Positions 24,991 through 33,328 of a DNA stretch of 35,631 bases are shown here, in pieces. The position numbers and the translations under genes were made by a program. The first letter of the stretch is position 1. The number at the start of each line of letters is the position of its first letter. The notes below the pieces were generated by a model. That model was given only the letters and a program-made list of their open reading frames with translations. It ran no database searches and was not told where the DNA came from. This DNA comes from Actinomycetes bacterium (GTDB lineage: Bacteria > Actinomycetota > Acidimicrobiia > Acidimicrobiales > RAAP-2): the NCBI GenBank assembly GCA_021791615.1, contig JAJYWG010000047.1:1-35631 (forward strand). Reading direction: 5' to 3'.

Positions 24991-26096
24991 CCACCGAGCA
25001 AGCCCGGTCGACCGCCATCCCGCACGTGCCCGGGGTCCTCAGTGCCGCCGACGTGCTGGACACCGCGTACACCATTGCCGAGATCCAGCGCCCCGACGGG
25101 ATGATCCCGTGGTTCCCGGGCGGTCACTGCGATCCGTGGAACCACGTCGAGGCGGCAATGGCTCTCTCTGTCTGCGGCCTTCTCCACGAGGCCGAGCTGG
25201 CGTATGGCTGGCTGGCCGACCGCCAGCTCGCCGACGGGAGCTGGTTCAATTACTACCTGGCCGACAGCGTGGAGGACGCTCGGCTCGACACCAACGTCTG
25301 CGCGTACGTCGCAGCCGGGATCTGGCACCACCATCTCGTGACCGGGACCGACGAGCTGCTGCGTCGGCTGTGGCCGGTCATGGAGCAGGCGCTCGACTTC
25401 GTCCTGCGCTGGCAGCAGCTCGACGGATCGGTGCGATGGTCGCTGGACGCGTCGGGGCGTCCCGAGAGCTACGCCTTGCTGACGGGATCGTCGTCCATCT
25501 ACCACAGCCTCCGCTGCGGCGTGGCCGCTGCCGAGCGCCTCGGGAAGGACCGCCCGGACTGGGAGCTCGCAGCCGGGCGGCTGGGGCACGCGGTGGCGCA
25601 TCATCCGGGCGCGTTCGCGCCGAAGACTGAGTTCGCCATGGACTGGTACTACCCCATGCTCTCGGGAGCGGTCGGTGGCACCGAGGGACGGGATCGGGTG
25701 GCTCGGGGGTGGCAGACCTTCGTGATGGAAGGACACGGGGTGCGATGCGTCGCCACCAACGACTGGATCACCGCTGCCGAGACGGCCGAGTGCGTGATCG
25801 CCCTCGACGCGCTGGGTATGGACGGCGCGGCACGCGAGCTCTTCACGTGGGCTCAGGAGCTTCGCCGTCCCGACGGCTCCTACTGGACCGGCCTTGTCTA
25901 CCCTGATCGGATCCCGTTCCCCTACCAGGAGCGGACCACGTACACGTCGGCGGCAGTCATCCTGGCCGCAGACGTCCTCTCGAGTACTTCCCCGGCTGCC
26001 GGGCTGTTCCGTGGCGAGGGGTTGTGGGCCGGATTGGATCTGGCGGAGCCCCACTGCCCGCCGGCAGCGGCCGCGGGCTGCACGTCGGGGGCCTGA
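24987..26096 (+). CDS. Alpha/alpha-toroid protein (prenyltransferase/squalene-cyclase-like or glycosidase-like fold)
   Basis: 369 aa; overlaps the methyltransferase stop by 4 nt (ATGA). Repeated helical hairpins each carry a Gln/Arg-x-x-Asp-Gly-x-x-Trp type motif: QRPDGMIPWFPGGHCDPWNH, RQLADGSWFNYYLADS, QQLDGSVRWSLDASG and RRPDGSYWTGLVYPD. Such QW-like repeats build the alpha/alpha barrel of terpene cyclases, prenyltransferases and six-hairpin glycosidases. There is no D-x-D-D-T-A cyclase motif, so a cyclase is unlikely. No signal peptide or membrane helix. Function within the cluster is unknown; binding or hydrolysis of a glycan would suit the first gene. Convergent with the next methyltransferase, 13 bp away. 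Confidence 0.7.
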   Translation: MTTEQARSTAIPHVPGVLSAADVLDTAYTIAEIQRPDGMIPWFPGGHCDPWNHVEAAMALSVCGLLHEAELAYGWLADRQLADGSWFNYYLADSVEDARLDTNVCAYVAAGIWHHHLVTGTDELLRRLWPVMEQALDFVLRWQQLDGSVRWSLDASGRPESYALLTGSSSIYHSLRCGVAAAERLGKDRPDWELAAGRLGHAVAHHPGAFAPKTEFAMDWYYPMLSGAVGGTEGRDRVARGWQTFVMEGHGVRCVATNDWITAAETAECVIALDALGMDGAARELFTWAQELRRPDGSYWTGLVYPDRIPFPYQERTTYTSAAVILAADVLSSTSPAAGLFRGEGLWAGLDLAEPHCPPAAAAGCTSGA

Positions 26097-26109
26097 GGTC
26101 CGGCTGCAC

Positions 26110-26853
26110 TCAGCTCGTTCTCGTCGTACCTGTGGGTTCGCGTCTGGCGTGGTCCCCGGGTGCAGCCGACGTGCGCCTGAGGATCCGAAGGCTGCCGCAC
26201 TCGCCATCTTCGGCCCATTCGCCAGAGCGCAGCGCAGTGCACCACAGCTCGTAGGGCGGGCGCCCACCGTCGGCAGGATCCGGGAACACGTCGTGAATGG
26301 CAAGCAGGCCACCGGGGGCGACGTGAGGGGCCCACCCTCGGAAGTCGGCCCACGCCGGCTCCTCGCCGTGACCGCCGTCGATGAAGCAAAAGGCCAGAGG
26401 GGTGCGCCAGCAGGCTGCCACAGTCGGTGAATCACCGACCACGCCGACCACCGATTGCTCGAGCCCTGCTTCCGAGACGGCACGCCGCCAGTGGGGGAGG
26501 GTGTCCAGCCGGCCGTCGGCCGGGTCCACGAGGTCGGCGTCGTGGTGCTCCCAGCCGGGCTGGTTTTCCTCCGAGCCCCGGTGGTGGTCCACGCTGAAGA
26601 GCACTGCGCCACTGGCCTCGGCCGCTGCCCCGAGGTAGAGCGTGGACTTGCCGCACCAGGCGCCGATCTCCACCAGGACCGCCGGTCCCGCATCTCGGGG
26701 TTCCCAGGCCCGTCCGGCTCGCGTCGCGGCACGCAGGAGTGCTTCTCCTTCGTCGTCGGGCATGAAGCCGCGGGCCGAGCGGGCGCGGGCTACGAGCTGG
26801 GCGACGCGTCGTTCGGGTCCAGGGTCGGGAACGAGAGGCATGCCGGCGGTCAT
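26110..26853 (-). CDS. Class I SAM-dependent methyltransferase (Methyltransf_24 type)
   Basis: 247 aa. VEIGAWCGKSTLYLGAAAE (residues 61-79) is motif I of the family that also holds catechol O-methyltransferase-like enzymes, LFSVDHHRGSEENQPGWEH contains the SAM ribose-binding Asp, and FCFIDGGHGEEPAWADFRGW with the D-G-x-H pattern is the usual active-site segment of Methyltransf_24, ending GGLLAIHDVFPDP. It overlaps the upstream GDT1-type gene by 4 nt (ATGA), so it is co-translated with that cation transporter although it faces the glycosyltransferase operon. Acceptor unknown, possibly a sugar-linked molecule made by the facing cluster. Confidence 0.85.
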   Translation of the reverse strand: MTAGMPLVPDPGPERRVAQLVARARSARGFMPDDEGEALLRAATRAGRAWEPRDAGPAVLVEIGAWCGKSTLYLGAAAEASGAVLFSVDHHRGSEENQPGWEHHDADLVDPADGRLDTLPHWRRAVSEAGLEQSVVGVVGDSPTVAACWRTPLAFCFIDGGHGEEPAWADFRGWAPHVAPGGLLAIHDVFPDPADGGRPPYELWCTALRSGEWAEDGECGSLRILRRTSAAPGDHARREPTGTTRTS

Positions 26854-27554
26854 CGCACCAGAGAGTAGATGCCGTACGCGGCAAACCCGGCCAGCACGGC
26901 CCCACCGATGCGCCGGATGACCGCCAGTGGCACGAAGCGCAGGAGTGCTTGCCCTCCGAACGCGCCGAGGGCCGACACTGCCACCAGCGCTCCCAGCGCG
27001 CCGGTGAACACCGAGATGGGCTGGTGATAGCGGTCGACCAGGTTGACCGTGAGGAGCTGGGTCAGGTCTCCCAGTTCACCGATCAGGATTACGCCGAACG
27101 CGGTTGCCATGATCCGGGTCGCCGGGCGCCCTGTGCGCTTTGTGGGGGTGACAACTGTGGCTCCGGCCTCGGGGGAGGGCACGGACACTGCCACGTCGGT
27201 CGGCTCGCCGTCGCACCTCGCTGTATCGCTCCTCGCCGTATCGCTCCTCGTTGCGCTCGCGCGCCGGAGCCCTTCGGACTCCTGGTTCCGTTCGGGAACC
27301 AGGAGGAGGTACACGGCCCCTGCGGCGAACAGGGTGGTGACGACGATCTCAAGATCGCGGTGAGGCAAGAGTTCGAGCAGCCGTCCGGCCACGACAGCGA
27401 TGGTCACTTGGACGAGAAAAGCCGCCGACGCACCGATCCACACCGGCAGCGGGCGCGAGCGGCTGCCCATGACCAGCGTGGCGATCATGGTCTTGTCGGG
27501 CAGCTCGGCGACGGCAACCAAAGCGAACGTGATGGCAACGACGGCGATGCTCAT
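26850..27554 (-). CDS. TMEM165/GDT1 (UPF0016) family cation transporter
   Basis: 234 aa from the ATG at 27554; a longer frame upstream is Gly/Arg repeat antisense to the aminopeptidase tail. Six hydrophobic helices in two halves, each opening with the family acidic motif: ELPDKT (17-22) and ELGDLTQ (160-166), variants of E-x-G-D-K/R-T/S; the second has Leu in place of the basic residue. The family moves Mn2+ or Ca2+ by proton exchange across the membrane. The cytosolic loop between the halves (about residues 95-140) contains a duplicated S-D-T-A-R from two copies of a 15-bp repeat. Starts 71 nt after the aminopeptidase stop on the same strand and overlaps the methyltransferase by 4 nt. Confidence 0.88.
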   Translation of the reverse strand: MSIAVVAITFALVAVAELPDKTMIATLVMGSRSRPLPVWIGASAAFLVQVTIAVVAGRLLELLPHRDLEIVVTTLFAAGAVYLLLVPERNQESEGLRRASATRSDTARSDTARCDGEPTDVAVSVPSPEAGATVVTPTKRTGRPATRIMATAFGVILIGELGDLTQLLTVNLVDRYHQPISVFTGALGALVAVSALGAFGGQALLRFVPLAVIRRIGGAVLAGFAAYGIYSLVR

Positions 27555-27625
27555 GAGTGGGCCACCCGACGCCACCCCCACCCCTGCGCCCGCGCTCCCA
27601 CCCGTGCCCGCACCGGCGCCGGCGC

Positions 27626-30286
27626 TCAGGCCCGGGACGGCGCTGTCGGCGGGGGTGTTGAGGCGCCAGCCACCTCGCCCACGACCTCGCCCACCACCTC
27701 GCCCAGGACCTCGCCCACCACCTCGCCCAGGACCTCGCCCAGGCGATGACCCCAACGCCGGCCGAACTCCACGTTGATCGCGAGGCGTTCGAGCATCTGG
27801 TCGACCGATCGCTGCCCGCTCTCGAGGGGGTGCTCGCCGAGAAAGCGCGCAACGCCCTCGGCCACCGCCGGGTCGCCGCAGAGCGCCCGGGCGCTGTCGA
27901 GCATGCGCGAGTGGCTGTTCACCGGGAACCGCTCCAAGAGCTCGTCCCAGTCGGCGGTGACCTGTGCCCAGACCGCGGGGCCGGCGACGCGGTTGCCGAG
28001 CAACGCACCGACGAGGTAGGGAGCATTCTGCGTCCGGACCTCGGTCCGAGCCAACTGGTAGGTCGCCAAGGCTTGGTCGACGTCGGGAAATGCCGCCAGC
28101 GCGTTGAGCGACCGCTGCTCCTCTTGGGGATTGGCCGGGTCACGGTAACGGGCCAGGATCGTCTCGTAGTCACCGGGCCGCAGGAGCGTCGCCACCGTTT
28201 GGAGGACGGCGCTCTCGATGTCGGGGCCTATGGGATCGGAACGGTCGCCAGCGAGCGCCCGATCGAAGCGCCGGGCCGCCTCCTCGCGGACGGCGGGGTC
28301 AGCCCCCACGGTCCCGAGGGCACCGAGCAGGAGCGATCGGAGCGTGGGGACGCGCTCACCCTCCCCGGGTCGTGGATCCCATCCGAGGGCTGCCGCCCGG
28401 GAGCCCAAGATCGTCCGCGCGGCGGCTTGCACCTGCGGTCGCATGGCGTCGGGCACCACCCGGTCGCACAGACCGAGGGCGCCGGTGACGACCGTCCAGG
28501 TGCCCGGATCATCGTCCTCGACCTCTCCGAGTGCGAGAGCGAGCGCGAAGAACTGCCCCGGCTCGACTTGTCCGGCCAGAACGAGCGCCCAGGTGTCGGC
28601 CACGAGGTTGAACCGTTCGAGCGGGCCGAGCTCCCCCAGCCTGTCCGACAGCACCTGCAGGCGGTCGTGTGTGTAGCGAACCCGGTACACACCCCATCCG
28701 CCTGCGTTCACGACCGCGGGGCGCGTCGGTGTGCTCTCGGGGAGCACGGCCGGCTCTCGGCCGAGGAGCAGGCGGTCGACGGCGGTCGTCGCGCCCAGGG
28801 AGCGCCACAGGACCGGGACCTGCCAGTGCTCGCCGACGGCGCTCTCGGACCCTTTGGGGGCCGGCCCGTAGGAGAACGGCGCCTGGGTCAGTCGGTCGGC
28901 GTCCACCGACACGATGGGGTGTCCTCCTTGGAGGATCCACGAGTCCATCATCGCCCGTACCGGCTCGCCGCTCGCCTCTTCGAGCGCGCGCCACAGATCG
29001 GCCGTCTCGGTGTTGGCGTACGCGTGGGTGCGCAGGTAGGTACGGATGCCATCGCGGAACGTCTCTCGGCCGAGGTACTGCTCGAGCATCCTGAGGACGC
29101 TCCCGCCTTTCTGGTACGTGAGCACGTCAAACATCCCATCTGCTTCCTCAGGCGATCCGACCGGGTACTCGATGGGGCGCGTCGCATGCAGGCCATCGAC
29201 CGCGAGCGCCGCTTCGCGTTCGAGCCCGAAGCTGACCCAACGCTTCCAGGAAGGCTGCAGCGCGTCGACACACAGCACCTCCATGAACGTGGCGAACGCC
29301 TCGTTCAGCCAGATCCCCTCCCACCAGCCCATGGTGACCAGGTCGCCGAACCACATGTGGGCGATCTCGTGGGACACCACGTCGGCCACCCGCTCCAGCT
29401 CGGTACGAGCGGCCGAGCCGGGATCCACGAGCAGCGCGGTCTCACGGAAGGTGACACAGCCCAGGTTCTCCATCGCGCCGAAGGCGAAGTCGGGGATGGC
29501 CACGAGGTCGAGCTTGTCCGCCGGGTACGAGATGTCGAAGTACGCCGCGAAGAACCGCAGGGCATGGGCGGCGACGTCGAGCGCGTACGAGGTCAAGTGA
29601 CCCTTGCCCGGAGCGTGGACCACCCTGACCGGGGTGCCGTCCACCAGCACGGGCTCGGTCGCTTCGAGGGGTCCGACGACGAAGGCCACCAGGTAGGTGG
29701 ACATCTTCATCGTGGGGCCGAAGTGCACTTCTCGTTTGGCGCCTGTGGCCGCCGGCTGTTCGTCGACCACCGGAGAGTTCGAGTACGCGGCCAGGTCCGC
29801 ATCCACGACCAACGTCACGTCAAAGACTGCCTTGCGGTCGGGCTCGTCCCAGCAGGGGAACGCCCTACGGGCATCCGTCGATTCCATCTGGGTGGTTGCG
29901 ATAGTGCGGACCTTTCCCTGGTCATCGGTGAACGTGCTCCGGTAGAAGCCTCGGAGCTTGTCGTTCAGCGTTCCGGAGAACTCGACGTGGAGGACCGCCG
30001 GACCTAGGGCGAGCGTGGAGGCCAGGCCGAACGTCACTCGCTCGGCCTGCTCGTCCGCGGCCGCCGTGACCGGGATCCTGCCACCGTCGGGCATCTCGAC
30101 GGAGGCTCTCGTGACCGACAGCTCGACGGCGTTGCAGACGATCTCGTCAGTGGCCTCGTGCACCGTGAGCTCGATGGCCGCCTCCCCGGCGAACGTGGCG
30201 TTCTCCAGGTCCGGTGCGAGCGTGAGGTGGTAGACCCGCGGCTCGACATGACGGGGGAGGCGGGCGTTGTCGGAGGTCGAAGGCAT
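27626..30286 (-). CDS. pepN: Aminopeptidase N (M1 family)
   Basis: 886 aa zinc metallopeptidase. The substrate-binding GAMEN lies at 270-274 (FAFGAMENLG), the zinc site HEIAH at 306-310 with the third ligand Glu329 in WLNEAFATF, and TYQKGGSVLRMLE supplies the transition-state Tyr. The N-terminal beta domain (PRHVEPRVYHLTLAPDLENATF) and the long C-terminal ERAP1-like helical domain are both complete, as in actinobacterial PepN. It removes N-terminal residues from peptides in the cytoplasm. The last 25 or so residues are G-E-V-V/L-G-E-V repeats encoded by six 12-bp units and lie outside the fold. A TAGCCT box ends 7 nt before the ATG: leaderless, sharing a 41-bp gap with the PfkB gene. Confidence 0.95.
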   Translation of the reverse strand: MPSTSDNARLPRHVEPRVYHLTLAPDLENATFAGEAAIELTVHEATDEIVCNAVELSVTRASVEMPDGGRIPVTAAADEQAERVTFGLASTLALGPAVLHVEFSGTLNDKLRGFYRSTFTDDQGKVRTIATTQMESTDARRAFPCWDEPDRKAVFDVTLVVDADLAAYSNSPVVDEQPAATGAKREVHFGPTMKMSTYLVAFVVGPLEATEPVLVDGTPVRVVHAPGKGHLTSYALDVAAHALRFFAAYFDISYPADKLDLVAIPDFAFGAMENLGCVTFRETALLVDPGSAARTELERVADVVSHEIAHMWFGDLVTMGWWEGIWLNEAFATFMEVLCVDALQPSWKRWVSFGLEREAALAVDGLHATRPIEYPVGSPEEADGMFDVLTYQKGGSVLRMLEQYLGRETFRDGIRTYLRTHAYANTETADLWRALEEASGEPVRAMMDSWILQGGHPIVSVDADRLTQAPFSYGPAPKGSESAVGEHWQVPVLWRSLGATTAVDRLLLGREPAVLPESTPTRPAVVNAGGWGVYRVRYTHDRLQVLSDRLGELGPLERFNLVADTWALVLAGQVEPGQFFALALALGEVEDDDPGTWTVVTGALGLCDRVVPDAMRPQVQAAARTILGSRAAALGWDPRPGEGERVPTLRSLLLGALGTVGADPAVREEAARRFDRALAGDRSDPIGPDIESAVLQTVATLLRPGDYETILARYRDPANPQEEQRSLNALAAFPDVDQALATYQLARTEVRTQNAPYLVGALLGNRVAGPAVWAQVTADWDELLERFPVNSHSRMLDSARALCGDPAVAEGVARFLGEHPLESGQRSVDQMLERLAINVEFGRRWGHRLGEVLGEVVGEVLGEVVGEVVGEVAGASTPPPTAPSRA
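27671..27742. repeat. 12-bp tandem repeat (six copies) in the 3' end of pepN
   Basis: Six units of a 12-bp word (CACCTCGCCCAC and variants with G at ends) run exactly 72 nt and encode G-E-V-V/L-G-E-V on the minus strand. Confidence 0.95.
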
Positions 30287-30327
30287 CGGCGAGAGGCTAC
30301 CGCCTCCAGTCCGGCTACCCTCTCGGC
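30287..30327. promoter_or_regulatory. 41-bp divergent leaderless promoter region (pepN / pfkB-family kinase)
   Basis: Minus strand TAGCCT (30299-30294) is 7 nt from the pepN ATG; plus strand TACCCT (30316-30321) is 6 nt from the kinase GTG at 30328. The two -10 boxes are 16 bp apart and back to back, so their upstream promoter parts must overlap and the two genes cannot easily be initiated at the same moment. Confidence 0.5.
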
Positions 30328-31380
30328 GTGGTATCCGCCGACGACGACGCGCGCAACCAGCTGGGTCGTGCTTCCGTGCCCGAGCTGGATGTCGTGGGGA
30401 TCGGGTCGCCCCTCGTCGACGTCCTGGCGTCGGCTACCGACGAGCTCGTCGACCGGGTGGGCCTCACCCGAGGGGCCATGGCCCTGGTCGACGTGGACCG
30501 GGCCGAGGCCGTCCACCGGCAGATGGGATCGGCGACCGCGGCCTCGGGCGGATCGGCGGCCAACACCGTGGCAGGTGTCGCCGCCCTGGGTGGCCGGGCA
30601 GCCTTCCTCGGCAAGGTTGCCGACGACGACCTGGGCGAGGTCTTCACCAACGACATCCGGGCCGCCGGGGTGGAGTTCGACCCGGTTCCGGTCCCGGTCG
30701 GCTCGGGTGACGACCGTCTGGGGACCGGGAGGTGCCTGGTGCTCGTCACCGCTGACGGCGAGCGGACGATGGCCACCCACCTGGGTGTGGCCACCACGTT
30801 GGGACCCGGCGACGTGGCCGAGGATCTGGTGGCACGAGCGAGGATCGTCTATCTCGAAGGGTACCTGTGGGACCTTCCACCGGCCAAGGACGCGCTGCGG
30901 CGGGCCGCCGACGTGGCCCACGACCACGACGGCTCGGTGGCCCTCTCCCTCTCGGACGCCGCGTGTGTCCAGCGACACCGGCGCGACTTCCTCGACTTGC
31001 TCCTGGACCGGGTTGACGTGCTCTTCGGCAACGAGCAGGAGGTGCTGGAGCTCTTCGGGTCGCCCTCGCTCGATCAGGCGGTCGACGCCGCCATGGAGAC
31101 CGGCCTGTTGGTGGCGATCACCTTGGGCGAGCGGGGGGTGGTGGTGACCACGGCGCGAGGACCCGCCGAGGTTCCGGCGGCCGACGCGGCCACCGTCGTA
31201 GACACCACGGGAGCCGGGGACCTGTTCGCCGCCGGCTTCCTGTTCGGCCTCACCCATGGCGCCGATCCCGAGCGGTCGGCCCGGCTGGGAGCGCTGTGCG
31301 CCGCCGAGACGGTGGGCCACTTCGGGGCCCGCCCGAAGGAAGACCTCAAGGCGCTGGCCGGCCGAGCCGGCCTGATCTGA
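30328..31380 (+). CDS. PfkB-family carbohydrate/nucleoside kinase (adenosine kinase-like)
   Basis: 350 aa. DVVGIGSPLVDVLASATDELV at the N-terminus and GGSAANTVAGVAALGGRAAFLGKVADDDLG are PfkB signature 1; DTTGAGDLFAAGFLFGL is signature 2 with the anion hole (G-A-G-D) and catalytic Asp. GNEQEVLELFG carries the N-x-x-E motif. Order and spacing match adenosine-kinase-like bacterial members, which phosphorylate nucleosides or sugars with ATP in the cytoplasm; the exact substrate is not decided by sequence. Start is the GTG at 30328, 6 nt after a TACCCT box. About 115 nt separate it from ychF on the same strand. Confidence 0.88.
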   Translation: MVSADDDARNQLGRASVPELDVVGIGSPLVDVLASATDELVDRVGLTRGAMALVDVDRAEAVHRQMGSATAASGGSAANTVAGVAALGGRAAFLGKVADDDLGEVFTNDIRAAGVEFDPVPVPVGSGDDRLGTGRCLVLVTADGERTMATHLGVATTLGPGDVAEDLVARARIVYLEGYLWDLPPAKDALRRAADVAHDHDGSVALSLSDAACVQRHRRDFLDLLLDRVDVLFGNEQEVLELFGSPSLDQAVDAAMETGLLVAITLGERGVVVTTARGPAEVPAADAATVVDTTGAGDLFAAGFLFGLTHGADPERSARLGALCAAETVGHFGARPKEDLKALAGRAGLI

Positions 31381-31495
31381 GGCCCTCGATGTGCTCGTGC
31401 TCCCCCCCGAGGGTGGAATCGGTGTCGGCGACGGCAGGGGTGACGGTGCCTGCCGGGGGGCGCGCGCCGAGCGATAGTGGAGAGGAGCAGTCCCG

Positions 31496-32581
31496 TTGAG
31501 CCTGTCCGTGGGCATCGTCGGCCTCCCCAACGTCGGCAAGTCGACCCTGTTCAACGCCCTCACCCGTAACGAGGTGCTGGCAGCGAACTATCCGTTCGCC
31601 ACCATCGATCCGAACGTGGGCGTCGTGCCCGTACCCGATCCGCGGCTGGAGCGCCTGGCCGAGCTGTTCCACAGTGAGAGGACGGTCCCGGCGACGGTGA
31701 CCTTCGTCGACATCGCCGGCATCGTGCGGGGCGCATCGCAGGGGGAGGGCCTGGGCAACACCTTCCTGGCAGCGATCCGCGAGTGTGACGCCGTGTGCCA
31801 GGTCGTGCGGGCGTTCGCCGATCCGGACGTGATCCACGTCCAGGGCGACGTGGACCCGGCAGCCGACATCGAGACCGTGAACACCGAGCTGGTGCTGGCC
31901 GATCTCCAGACGGTCGAGTCCAGGCTGGCGAAGCTGTCCCGTGACACCCGTCGGCAGCCCGAGCTGGCCCCGGTGCTCGAAGAGGTGAGCAGAGCCGAGC
32001 GCATCCTCGACTCCGGTCGAACGATCAACGCGGCAGCCGCGGCGGGAGAGGTGGACCCCAGCAAGCTTGCCGACCTCCACCTCCTGAGTGCCAAACCGTT
32101 CATCTACGTGTTCAACGTCGACGAAGGTGCCATCGGCGACCAAGCACGTCACCATGAGCTGGCATCGCTGGTGGCGCCCGCCGAGACGGTGGCTGTCTGT
32201 GCCCAGATCGAGGCTGAGCTGGCATCGATGGACCCGGCCGATGCTTCCGAGATGTTGGCCGGTTACGGCCAGGAGCGCTCGGGGCTCGACCGCCTCGTCC
32301 ACGCTGCGTTCAGAGCCCTCGGTCTCCAGACCTTCCTCACCGCCGGCCCCAAAGAGGCTCGGGCCTGGACCATCCGCGCCGGCGACACCGCGCCACAGGC
32401 GGCGGGTGTCATCCACACGGACTTCCAACGCGGCTTCATCAAGGCCGAAGTGGTGAGCTACGACGATCTGGTGGCGGCTGGAACGCTCGCCGCGGCCCGG
32501 GCGGCAGGCCGGGCTCGCATCGAGGGCAAGGACTACGTGATGCATGACGGGGACGTGGTCGAGTTCCGATTCAACGTCTGA
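31496..32581 (+). CDS. ychF: Redox/ribosome-associated ATPase YchF (Obg-like)
   Basis: 361 aa. G1 loop GLPNVGKST (9-17), the switch I region ANYPFATIDPNVGVVPVPD, DIAGIVRGASQGEGLGNTFL as G3, and the N-x-x-E in YVFNVDE that replaces N-K-x-D and makes YchF prefer ATP over GTP. The C-terminal TGS domain reads LGLQTFLTAGPKEARAWTIRAGDTAPQAAGVIHTDFQRGFI and ends DYVMHDGDVVEFRFNV. A universally conserved translation-associated and stress-related ATPase. The start is a TTG preceded by GAGAGGAG; the protein then begins MSLSVGIVGLP, which matches the family. Confidence 0.96.
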   Translation: MSLSVGIVGLPNVGKSTLFNALTRNEVLAANYPFATIDPNVGVVPVPDPRLERLAELFHSERTVPATVTFVDIAGIVRGASQGEGLGNTFLAAIRECDAVCQVVRAFADPDVIHVQGDVDPAADIETVNTELVLADLQTVESRLAKLSRDTRRQPELAPVLEEVSRAERILDSGRTINAAAAAGEVDPSKLADLHLLSAKPFIYVFNVDEGAIGDQARHHELASLVAPAETVAVCAQIEAELASMDPADASEMLAGYGQERSGLDRLVHAAFRALGLQTFLTAGPKEARAWTIRAGDTAPQAAGVIHTDFQRGFIKAEVVSYDDLVAAGTLAAARAAGRARIEGKDYVMHDGDVVEFRFNV

Positions 32582-33328
32582 TCGCCATCCGATCCGCTCC
32601 CGTCTCGGCCCAGTTCTCCGGGACATCGTCCTCGTCCTGTGCCTGCTCTGTACAACTGATGAACTGCCCGTGCAACTGTGACGGCAACTCCCGAGGTATG
32701 AAGGATCGGCCGGTCGGGGCGTGAAGGTGGCGAGGACGCCCACTGAAAGACCGAACCGACCAGCGGAGAGAGCATCGTGTGAACAAACCCGTTCACCTTG
32801 CGCCAGCACGAGGAGATCCGAGCCGGGATCGATCATGGTGACCCGGTCACCGTGGTGTCCTGGTGCGCGACAACGAATATTCGTGCATTGGCCGTGCTAT
32901 CGACCGCAATCCCGCCTTCGGCTCCTGCCCGGCGCCCCTTTGTCGCTCCGTCCGCCACGCCCGAGCGAACGAAGCGGGGACTGAGCGCGCCGAACGGGCT
33001 TGGCTGTCACCGGCCCGATCCCTCCCAGGCGCATTCCTGTCCCAACGTACCCGCCCGGGCCCACCTGACGCCTCGACGCGATCTGTGCTTCTGCTTGCCC
33101 TTTCCTTCGAGGTGGACCCCCCGGCATCGCGCGGCATGGGATGGGGTGTGGGAAACTCTCCATGTGGAGGGGAGAACCGGATCCCTGGTCGATCCTTGCG
33201 GAGTTGCCCGGCGACGACGCGTCCTGTGGGGAGCGCTACGAGGTTCCAGATGGACCCCGACAGGGTGTCACGCCCGGCAGAAGGACGACACGGGCTCGCG
33301 GAGACGACGGTGCCCATGTCCGCACGTC
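32582..33328. other. Gene-poor stretch with possible mobile element traces
   Basis: No convincing gene. A short plus-strand segment near 32780-32860 (LRQHEEIRAGIDHGD) resembles the start of an IS30-type HTH, but it is too short to claim. From about 33036 on it contains the first copy of a diverged direct repeat that recurs at 35296. No terminator is visible directly after ychF. Confidence 0.35.
33036..33160. repeat. Left copy of a diverged direct repeat flanking the RHS-type island
   Basis: Begins CCTGTCCC (33036), then CCTGAC (33064), then a well-conserved block at 33097-33121 matching the right copy at 23 of 25 positions, then GTGGGAAAC-type sequence. Spacing between blocks differs by 1 nt from the right copy. 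Aligned by eye. Confidence 0.6.

Noticed and set aside
27746..30007. 753-codon plus-strand frame opposite pepN
   Set aside because: Antisense shadow; pepN has all catalytic motifs on the other strand.
32780..32870. IS30-type transposase N-terminus (LRQHEEIRAGIDHGD)
   Set aside because: Only about fifteen residues look right, the HTH that should follow is absent and no catalytic domain is present.
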